NCBI GenBank assembly: GCA_016302435.1
Contig: JAEDNQ010000057.1
Span: 1 to 12,469 of the forward strand
DNA: 12,469 bases
DNA from: Bacteroidaceae bacterium
GTDB taxonomy: Bacteria; Bacteroidota; Bacteroidia; Bacteroidales; Bacteroidaceae
Direction of reading: 5' to 3'
Position 1 is the first letter of the stretch; each line of letters opens with the position of its first letter. The translations under genes were made by a program, and so were the position numbers. Shown here in pieces: positions 1 through 6,687 of the stretch. Below the pieces are notes generated by a model. That model was not told where the DNA came from, searched no databases, and worked only from the letters and a program-made list of their open reading frames with translations.

Positions 1-3000
1 AGGTTTACCTTCATCCTTCTTGACATCGGCAGGTTGTTCAGCTTTCTTCTCTTCGCTTACAGGAGTCTTCTCTTTCTTCTTTCGCCAAATGAAGAGGTCA
101 GAGAATTTATCCACTTTCTTTCGTAGCAGTATACCGACACCATTCTTGTCGAGCTCACCCTCAATAAGGTTACTATAGTCTTTCTCATGGAAGACCTTGA
201 CGTACTGGGTGTTACCATTATCCAAGCGCCATTCGAGAGAGATGTCATCAATATATGCACCAGACTCATTGCGGTTAGGGTCTCCATCGGAGCTCACCTT
301 ACCCCCAATGACAACATTGAGTCGGTCGGAGAAGAAGTGGCGTGAGAACCGGAAGGAGTAGTCCGTGCGGCGCGAACCGTCATCACGTGTAGTCTGTTCC
401 ATGCCCACATTAACATCAACCATAGTGGAAAGGGCTCTTCCAGCGATATTGTTGATTTCGTTTTGGAGGAAGTTGTTGAGAGCGTTGCTGGCTGAAAAGC
501 CCTTGCTATTAGTTCCTGACAGATACATGCCTGTAGCAAGCATAGCCACAGCGAGCTTGTTCTTTTCCTCATCGGAGCAGGCAGCCAATTCGTTTTGCAC
601 AGTCATGTCCTCCGGAGCTTCGATAGTGAATGCCAAGCCCATATTGTTGAGCGAGTTAGTAATCTTCAATCCTGTATCGAAGGCGACGCTGCGGGTAGCA
701 CCATCGCTCTGTCCAACCTGTGCTTTGACACGCTCTGTAGCTGCAACATTGAGGATAGGATTCATAGGGTCTCCCGTAAACTCGATGTATGAACCATTGT
801 GGATGGTGAAAGTCTTGAGCGGGATGACAGGCAGGGTATACTTCATCTCACCCTCGTTGATGGTGTAACGTCCTTGTAGGTTGAGCACACCCTCTGGAGT
901 ATAGGTCATGGTGATGGTTCCACCACCTTGCACATTGACATAGCTTTGACGGTCGGCAGAGAACTCACCATGGAGTTCGGCTCCATCCTCGATGCTTAGC
1001 ATCACATTCATGTCCATGCCCATAAATGTCTTTTGAACAATATCCTCCTTGGGTGGCGGCGGAGCCTTGAAGTCGACGAAGGTAACGATGTCCTCCAAAC
1101 GGTCTCCTTGATAGAGCGGTGTCTCAGCCATGACGTAGGTTATGTCTGTAGTGGGGAGCACCCTGACGAGGCCACGGACAGTCATGTCGTCGGTAGAGCC
1201 GATGACACGAGCAAAGAAATCACCATACATGTCACCAAAGAGCACTTTGTTGGCTGCACGTGGCGAGCTGACGAGTTTGAAGTTAGAACCTCTCAGAGAA
1301 AGTGCCATGTGCAACTTCTCGAAATTGGCAAAGTCAACATATCCATTGAGAGCCAACGGATTGGAGCCTGCACTATGGAAGGTGAAGTTGTTGAAATCCA
1401 CCCGGCTGTCATTGAACGGTATACTGTCGTTGGCAAGAGCGAGGTCGAGGCTGTACATGTCGGATATGACATGCATGTCCTTAGGCAGCAAGCCTCCATT
1501 GAAGATAAGGGCATCCATCGGTCCATTGACACGCAGGCAACCTCCAAGATTGCCGCTGAAACTGACCACCTTATCTGGGATGAAAGGAGAAAGCATGTTC
1601 ATTGGCATATCTATGAAATCGATGTCTGCGTCAAGAGCTCCATTGCCAGACGCATCGTATTCTCCCTCAAGCGTGAGAACCTCTACGTCATTGAGTGAGA
1701 AGTTGGCATCTACATCATGGGCATTCTCTCCACGTGGCGTGTATGTGAATCGCGAACTGATGTCGCCCACGCGAGAACCTTCGTAGGTAAATGCATTTGC
1801 GCCGACAGTACCATCTACGAGGAAGTTATCCTCTTGGTCAATATAGTAAGCATCCATGTTGAAGAGACCGCCCAAAGATGGCAGTCCAGGAACAGGAACG
1901 ACAGTGAGAAGCTGCTTGATGTCAAGGTCGGTAACGACGACATTAGCTATCTGACGTCCGAACTCATTCTCTTCAGCAAAGACGGAGAAATAGCAGTTGT
2001 CAGACGTGCTGGCAAGTCTGACATCTGCAGACACGGGTCGATTGGGATAGGTGACAATATAATTGTCGTCGTTGAGGGCAAACTCCCTGAAGGCTATGAC
2101 AGGCTTGTCGGGGTAGAGGCGGAAGTTGAGGCAGGTATCGGTAGCCTGCACTCTGACACCAAGATCCACGCCTTTTGTTCCCCGCTTATCGAAGAATGTG
2201 AAGTGGGCATCGGCTTTTGCTGCCATGACATACCCCTCAAGGTTGGCTTTGAAGGCAGGAAGCGAAGGTTGCTGGTGACATCTTACACCAATGTTGTAGC
2301 CTAACTGTGTGCTGTCTTGGTCTAAGACCATATATACGGTGTCGACCATTACTCCTTCCTTGCTGAAGGAGTAGACATGTGCATTGCTGATGACACCCTC
2401 TTCGGGCGAGATGCTGATGTCGGCCGAGAGTTCATCAAAATGCATGTCGTATACCTTGAGCACATCTGCTACAGGATTGTTCTTGCCTGCATGAACATGG
2501 AAGAGCACTTCTGGCAGGTAGGTGCGAAGGATGTCGAGGTTGACCTCATGGTTAGTAAACTGGCGTACTGTCTCCTTCTGCAGTTTTTCCACCTTTGGCA
2601 AGAGCTTAAACAGGTTGTTTGGTGTGAAGAAACTGAGACTGAAATCTCCTGTGTTGAAGGTGGCGGATGTGGTATCTTTCTTTGCTTCGGCATAGAGGTC
2701 AAAGACATCGGTAGACAAGGAGTCCTTGCCGATGAAGAGGTTAAGTGACTCTACATGAGAGTCGATGCGGAAGAGTTCCTTCCAGTCATAGCTGAACATG
2801 GCATTGCCTGCTGTCGTCAGTTCAAGCCGTTGGTCGCTGAATCCCATGCTCTTAGCATCTATGAAGGGAAGGTCGATGTTGAGGTAGCCCGAAACGAGCT
2901 TCCGCTGGAGTTCTGCCACGAGGTTAAAGTGTGTCTTCAGCTGCTCGTTGTCAGCAGCCATAGTCACGTCGACCTGATGTCCCTCCATGGAGACATCGGC

Positions 3001-4554
3001 TGCGATGTTGCTCAGATTTATCTTGCCAAAACATCCGCTTAAGATATTGGCAGCGGCCTTGATAGTCGTATGAGGTGAATAGATGTCAAATCCGCGTCCT
3101 GAAGCCGTAATCTGTCCAGTGAAAGCAGCCTTCTGCTCCATTGGCATATAGTTGTTGACCACGAGGCTGTCAATGGAAAGTTGGGCGTTATATGTCTCGC
3201 TACCCATGTCCATCTTCGCTTCTGCCAAGACAGATGCACCATGGTGGTCGTAGAGGTCGATGGTAGTCTGAAGAGCCAAGTCTCCCACGAGGTCAAAGAG
3301 CTGGGCTTCGCCCTCCGCCACAGCGAGTTCAGGCACACGGAGATAAATGCGACTGACATCGAGTGCCTGCATATTGCCCTTAGCCTTGAGTTGCAGCTGT
3401 GTGGGTAGGGAGGGCAATGTCTGTGCCATCATGGTGCAGACATCTGTGGTAGCTTCGCCCCCCATACGGGTGAAATAGATGATGTCGTCCTTGCCCAACT
3501 GACCTTCAGCCACGAGGGACAAGGAGCCAGGTGAATGCTCATCAAAGGTGTTCATATCCATGCTGTAAGCCAACGCCAGCTTACTGTCAGCAGTGGTGAC
3601 TTCGAGGCGGGGCAGGTGCAGAGATAAACTATCCATCAGCACAGGTCCATGCACATCGGCCAGTACGAGACCAGAGGCTTCTCGTGCTTCAAGATGGGTG
3701 AGGTTGAGTGACATTTCCCCAGTCCCCTTATATATAAATGTGTCAACCTCCACACCTATGTCATGGAAAGAGAGGTGGGAGGGGTCGAGCTGGCCTGACA
3801 GTCGTGGCTGCGACATGAGGTCAAATGATGCAGAAGTCTTGTCGACGATAAGTTTGTGTATGGCATACTCTTCCCTGCCGAGGTCGAGGAGACCCGTGGC
3901 AAAGGCATCCGACACATGCGCCATGACCCAAGTGCTGTCAGCAGAAGGAGCGAGGCGAACCTGAGCCTTGACATCATGCAGACGCACGTCGTCAAGGCGC
4001 ACTCGCCAGTTGACGGGAGCGGACTCGGTTGTGTCGGCAGACACACTATCGGCCAGCAGGACAACGAGGTCAGCACCACAGACGAGAGCCTTGTTTACCA
4101 CAGCAAGTTCTTGCTTCAGGTCGGTGCTGTGGGAATCAAGACTAAGCTCCTTCAAAGTTCCTCGTATCGAAACGGCCTCAATGAGCTCCTTCGTGTTTAG
4201 CTTAGCGTCAGAAAGACGTATGCCGTCCACCTCAACCTTGCTGTCCAAGAGCGGGCGAGCCTTGACGCTGATATCGAGACGGCGGACATCCACTATAGTG
4301 TCTCCATCTTGCAGGGCGCGCATGTCGCTGATAGTGAGGTCGAGGGGAAAGCGCAGATACACGCCACCTACCGTCACATCCATGTCCATCTCCTCGCTCA
4401 GTATCTCAGCCGTCTTGTCAACGGCATACTTCTGCACTGGGGGCAAGTAGATAAGGACGCAGAGCAACAGCATCAACAAGATTGGGGTCAGCGCCATCCA
4501 TACGAGGATGCGCCAGCCCCAACCTAAGAGTGTATACTTTCCGTATTTTTTCAT
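1..4554 (-). CDS. tamB: TamB-family translocation/assembly module protein (AsmA-like N-terminus), 3' end cut by window edge
   Basis: I read one uninterrupted frame from the ATG at 4554 down to base 1: 1518 codons, no stop. Residues 1-15 are basic and aromatic. Residues about 16-37 form one hydrophobic anchor ending in PP, so the rest should lie in the periplasm. The next 100 or so residues resemble the AsmA/TamB N-terminal repeat. A long stretch of alternating beta-type segments follows, as in the lipid-conducting groove proteins of this family. The C-terminal part (about 1040-1490) has the TamB (DUF490) signature: a G-Y-x-I-x-x-G-E block, then HNGSYIEFTGDP near residue 1260. In E. coli TamB works with TamA and, redundantly with YhdP and YdbH, carries phospholipid to the outer membrane; the role here is inferred from that family. 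After the domain comes a Lys/Glu/Pro-rich tail (about 1489 onward), which the window truncates. Family assignment is secure; the substrate is unknown. The gene follows mdh by 116 bases. Confidence 0.93.
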   Translation of the reverse strand, partial: MKKYGKYTLLGWGWRILVWMALTPILLMLLLCVLIYLPPVQKYAVDKTAEILSEEMDMDVTVGGVYLRFPLDLTISDMRALQDGDTIVDVRRLDISVKARPLLDSKVEVDGIRLSDAKLNTKELIEAVSIRGTLKELSLDSHSTDLKQELAVVNKALVCGADLVVLLADSVSADTTESAPVNWRVRLDDVRLHDVKAQVRLAPSADSTWVMAHVSDAFATGLLDLGREEYAIHKLIVDKTSASFDLMSQPRLSGQLDPSHLSFHDIGVEVDTFIYKGTGEMSLNLTHLEAREASGLVLADVHGPVLMDSLSLHLPRLEVTTADSKLALAYSMDMNTFDEHSPGSLSLVAEGQLGKDDIIYFTRMGGEATTDVCTMMAQTLPSLPTQLQLKAKGNMQALDVSRIYLRVPELAVAEGEAQLFDLVGDLALQTTIDLYDHHGASVLAEAKMDMGSETYNAQLSIDSLVVNNYMPMEQKAAFTGQITASGRGFDIYSPHTTIKAAANILSGCFGKINLSNIAADVSMEGHQVDVTMAADNEQLKTHFNLVAELQRKLVSGYLNIDLPFIDAKSMGFSDQRLELTTAGNAMFSYDWKELFRIDSHVESLNLFIGKDSLSTDVFDLYAEAKKDTTSATFNTGDFSLSFFTPNNLFKLLPKVEKLQKETVRQFTNHEVNLDILRTYLPEVLFHVHAGKNNPVADVLKVYDMHFDELSADISISPEEGVISNAHVYSFSKEGVMVDTVYMVLDQDSTQLGYNIGVRCHQQPSLPAFKANLEGYVMAAKADAHFTFFDKRGTKGVDLGVRVQATDTCLNFRLYPDKPVIAFREFALNDDNYIVTYPNRPVSADVRLASTSDNCYFSVFAEENEFGRQIANVVVTDLDIKQLLTVVPVPGLPSLGGLFNMDAYYIDQEDNFLVDGTVGANAFTYEGSRVGDISSRFTYTPRGENAHDVDANFSLNDVEVLTLEGEYDASGNGALDADIDFIDMPMNMLSPFIPDKVVSFSGNLGGCLRVNGPMDALIFNGGLLPKDMHVISDMYSLDLALANDSIPFNDSRVDFNNFTFHSAGSNPLALNGYVDFANFEKLHMALSLRGSNFKLVSSPRAANKVLFGDMYGDFFARVIGSTDDMTVRGLVRVLPTTDITYVMAETPLYQGDRLEDIVTFVDFKAPPPPKEDIVQKTFMGMDMNVMLSIEDGAELHGEFSADRQSYVNVQGGGTITMTYTPEGVLNLQGRYTINEGEMKYTLPVIPLKTFTIHNGSYIEFTGDPMNPILNVAATERVKAQVGQSDGATRSVAFDTGLKITNSLNNMGLAFTIEAPEDMTVQNELAACSDEEKNKLAVAMLATGMYLSGTNSKGFSASNALNNFLQNEINNIAGRALSTMVDVNVGMEQTTRDDGSRRTDYSFRFSRHFFSDRLNVVIGGKVSSDGDPNRNESGAYIDDISLEWRLDNGNTQYVKVFHEKDYSNLIEGELDKNGVGILLRKKVDKFSDLFIWRKKKEKTPVSEEKKAEQPADVKKDEGKP

Positions 4555-4572
4555 ATTACGGTATGATGAGAG

Positions 4573-4627
4573 AAGCGTGTGTAAGGTCAAGTCAAAGGCT
4601 GTCATCAACACGCTTGTAGCAAGCCTT
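4573..4627 (-). other. Interleaved inverted repeats in the mdh-tamB gap (possible pseudoknot or alternative hairpins)
   Basis: Two inverted repeats interleave in the tamB leader. One is an exact 8-base pair of arms, 4573-4580 with 4608-4615. The other is an exact 6-base pair, 4595-4600 with 4622-4627. In the minus-strand transcript the order is A5', B5', A3', B3', so they can form either alternative hairpins or an H-type pseudoknot. The last arm ends 18 bases before the tamB ATG. There is no U-tract, so this is not a standard intrinsic terminator. I saw no TAnnTTTG promoter on the minus strand in this 116-base gap. The short arm is near what chance gives; the 8-base arm is only mildly unlikely. 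Confidence 0.3.
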
Positions 4628-4670
4628 CAGCCACTATCTTGGCCTAACAGGTGCCCTCCTCAAATGCAAA

Positions 4671-5675
4671 TTACAAGTTTGGATTGATCTTGCTCCATTC
4701 AGAGATGGCAGGCACGATGCCGAGAGTGACGAGCTCGTCGCGCATCTTGCAGAGGTGCTCATAAGAAGCGTCGAGTTTAGCGTTCTCCTCAGCTGTACCC
4801 TGTGGCACCTTGTATGAGCAACCGTTCACATCAAGGGTAGTGTCCATAGCCATCATGATGTGGTCATACTTGCCGTTTGACACGTATGTGCCAGCAGGAT
4901 AAGGGAATGCAGGACCGCCCATGACAGATGCTATCATCTGTACGGAGAGGAGTGAAGGGCTTTGGAAAGAGGAACGTCCGCGCAGCTTTATGATCTGTGC
5001 TCCACCCTGAGTAACATCCTTCTTCATCTGCTCCCACTCTGCTTCTGGGAACTCGTCTGTGCCGATGATGTCAGTGAGAGGGCGGCCAGCTATCTTAACG
5101 GCTGAGCCGAACACTGCCATCTGCTCTCCGTGTCCGCCGAATGTGTGAGCACCAACGACCTGGTTCTGCATGACGCCGAACTTCTTGGCGAGGGCAGACT
5201 GGAGGCGAGTAGAGTCAAGGGCAGCGAGAGTAGTGACCTGACCTGGTTTCAGACCAGAATAGAGGAGAGTGACGAGACCAGTGAGGTCGGCTGGGTTGAA
5301 GATAATGACTACATGCTTAACGTCTGGGCAGTACTTCTTGATGTCCATGCCAAGTCCCTCGGCAATCTTGCAGTTACCGGCGAGAAGATCCTCGCGAGTC
5401 ATGCCTTCCTTACGTGGAGCACCACCAGAAGAGATGATGTACTTAGCCCCAGTGAATGCCTCTGCAGGATCTGCTGTTGCAGTGATGTTGGCATCAACAA
5501 ATCCTGACTGGCGCATTTCCTCTGCCACGCCTACTGGTCCTACTTCAGGTGGGAACACGTCGTAAAGACAAATGTTTGAAGTGAGGTTCATCATCAAAGC
5601 TGACTGAACCATGTTAGAGCCGATCATACCGCCGGCACCTACGATAACGAGTTTCTCGTCTGTTAGAAAAGCCAT
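4671..5675 (-). CDS. mdh: Malate dehydrogenase (NAD-dependent)
   Basis: This 334-residue protein interconverts malate and oxaloacetate with NAD(H) in the cytoplasm. In Bacteroidales it mainly serves the reductive branch from oxaloacetate towards fumarate and succinate. The Rossmann glycine motif is at residues 13-19 (G13, G16, G19), and D39 closes the second strand, which fits NAD over NADP. The mobile substrate loop carries R88 and R94 (APRKEGMTRED). IFNPAD is at 125-130, the catalytic aspartate and substrate arginine are D154 and R157 (LDSTR), and the catalytic histidine is H182 (GGHGEQ). All key residues are present, and the length is normal for the LDH/MDH family. The start codon at 5675 gives the short lead into the first strand expected of this group. 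The bases before it are A/T-rich without a Shine-Dalgarno, normal for Bacteroidota. It has its own upstream promoter motif and a leader of about 115 bases. Confidence 0.97.
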   Translation of the reverse strand: MAFLTDEKLVIVGAGGMIGSNMVQSALMMNLTSNICLYDVFPPEVGPVGVAEEMRQSGFVDANITATADPAEAFTGAKYIISSGGAPRKEGMTREDLLAGNCKIAEGLGMDIKKYCPDVKHVVIIFNPADLTGLVTLLYSGLKPGQVTTLAALDSTRLQSALAKKFGVMQNQVVGAHTFGGHGEQMAVFGSAVKIAGRPLTDIIGTDEFPEAEWEQMKKDVTQGGAQIIKLRGRSSFQSPSLLSVQMIASVMGGPAFPYPAGTYVSNGKYDHIMMAMDTTLDVNGCSYKVPQGTAEENAKLDASYEHLCKMRDELVTLGIVPAISEWSKINPNL

Positions 5676-5702
5676 AATACAAATATTATTTTATAGTTAA
5701 GT

Positions 5703-5753
5703 ATTGTTCGGACAATGTAGGGCTTCCTGCCAGGCCGGACGAACTTATTGTCC
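5703..5753 (-). promoter_or_regulatory. Dyad-rich mdh leader (possible operator or RNA structure)
   Basis: The mdh leader holds several inverted repeats starting 28 bases before the ATG. ATTGT (5703-5707) and ACAAT (5712-5716) flank a 4-base loop. GGACAAT (5710-5716) can instead pair with ATTGTCC (5747-5753), and GTTCG (5706-5710) with CGAAC (5740-5744). These compete for the same bases. This could be a transcription-factor site or a folded leader, but arms of 5-7 bases arise by chance in a region this size. No known riboswitch class is recognisable. Confidence 0.25.
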
Positions 5754-5797
5754 ACCCCACCTATTATGCAGAACAGCCTTCACTGCTGTCTTTGTTG

Positions 5798-5828
5798 CAA
5801 ATTTATGTTTTTTTCCTTATCCGAACAA
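5798..5828 (-). promoter_or_regulatory. Bacteroidetes-type promoter for mdh
   Basis: On the minus strand, TAAATTTG (plus-strand bases 5798-5805) matches the Bacteroidetes -7 consensus TAnnTTTG exactly. A CTTG, matching three of four bases of the -33 TTTG (TTG core at 5826-5828), lies upstream at the correct spacing of 20 bases. Transcription should start near 5790, leaving a leader of about 115 bases before mdh. This implies mdh can be expressed independently of the upstream yfhO/omega-amidase pair. Confidence 0.65.
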
Positions 5829-5911
5829 GGAATGTGCGTTATTTTTTTGTGAATGGAATAAACTTTAACCTTGTAATGCAGGAAAACACATGTACTTTGT
5901 TATCTATAGGG

Positions 5912-5936
5912 TACAAAACGAACATTCCGCTTGTTC
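5912..5936 (-). terminator. Weak stem-loop at the end of the omega-amidase gene
   Basis: Minus-strand arms GAACA and TGTTC (5932-5936 and 5920-5924) pair across a 7-base loop and are followed by the T-rich GTTTTGT. The stem starts within the stop codon of the omega-amidase gene. A 5-bp stem is short for an intrinsic terminator. Its position before the mdh promoter is right, but the call is tentative. Confidence 0.3.
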
Positions 5937-6687
5937 ACCTGTCGGCATCAGCCAACACAGGAAACTTCTCTCTGAATGTCCGCAAGGCTTCCATGTCGAG
6001 AGTACAGGTGATGGATGCCGGCACATCGGGCGGACAAGCATCTACGGTGCGTCCGTAGGCATCGACAAGCATGGTGCCTCCTGAATACTGGCACGCCTTG
6101 TCTGAGCCCACACGATTGACCCCTGCCACGTAGCACTGGTTCTCTATGGCTCGGGCATGGAGAAGGGTGTCCCAGACTCTCATGCGGCTTATGGGCCACG
6201 AGGCCACATAGAGTGCCACATCGTAGGGAGGTGTGCCGCTGTTGCGAGAGAAGACGGGGAAACGGAGGTCATAGCAGACCTGAAGAAGGAAACGCACTCC
6301 ACGGAACTCAACCTCCACTCGGTCTTCGCCGCGAGTGTAGCTAAGGTGCTCACCTCCGTAGGTAAAGAGGTGACGCTTATCATAACGGACGCTGCTGCCG
6401 TCGGGCATTACGAAGTAGAAGCGGTTGCGGTAGCCGTCGCCAACCTTGACAGCCACGCTGCCTCCGATAGCTGCATCATAGCGGCGGGCCATGTCCTTCA
6501 TCCAGGAGAGAGCAGCCTCATCGTCCTCGGCCTTGCCCTCAGGATGCACGGCAAAGCCTGTGGTGAACATCTCTGGAAGGATATACACGTCACTCTTCTC
6601 CGCGTCGGCTATCATGGCCTCAGCCCTCCGCATGTTAAGAGAAGGCTGAAGCCACAGGATGTCGGTCTGGATGAGTGTCAGTTTCAT
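5935..6687 (-). CDS. Omega-amidase, nitrilase/carbon-nitrogen hydrolase superfamily (YafV/Nit2-like)
   Basis: This 250-residue cytoplasmic amidohydrolase has the complete nitrilase-superfamily triad: E39 in LPEMFTTGF, K104 in YDKRHLF, and nucleophile C138 in VCYDLRFP. A structural glutamate sits in GGEH (E113). Along its length it resembles E. coli YafV, including RAIENQ.YVAG.NRVGSD and a final REKFP..ADAD block. YafV/Nit2 enzymes hydrolyse alpha-ketoglutaramate and alpha-ketosuccinamate to alpha-ketoglutarate and oxaloacetate, repairing the toxic side products of glutamine and asparagine transamination. That activity is inferred from family resemblance; a broader amidase role cannot be excluded. 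Its ATG overlaps the stop of yfhO as ATGA (6684-6687), so translation is probably coupled and both genes share the yfhO promoter. The protein is full length for the subfamily, with no missing active-site residue. Confidence 0.92.
   Translation of the reverse strand: MKLTLIQTDILWLQPSLNMRRAEAMIADAEKSDVYILPEMFTTGFAVHPEGKAEDDEAALSWMKDMARRYDAAIGGSVAVKVGDGYRNRFYFVMPDGSSVRYDKRHLFTYGGEHLSYTRGEDRVEVEFRGVRFLLQVCYDLRFPVFSRNSGTPPYDVALYVASWPISRMRVWDTLLHARAIENQCYVAGVNRVGSDKACQYSGGTMLVDAYGRTVDACPPDVPASITCTLDMEALRTFREKFPVLADADR

Noticed and set aside
1033..2304. Long plus-strand open frames (up to 221 aa) opposite tamB
   Set aside because: They lie wholly antisense to a continuous, clearly recognisable TamB frame, show no domain or compositional sense of their own, and have no promoter motif. 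They follow from tamB codon usage.
5792..6084. Plus-strand open frames of 88 and 64 aa between mdh and the omega-amidase gene
   Set aside because: More than half of each runs antisense through the omega-amidase 3' end, and neither has a promoter motif or recognisable protein features. A conserved small protein here would need comparative evidence.
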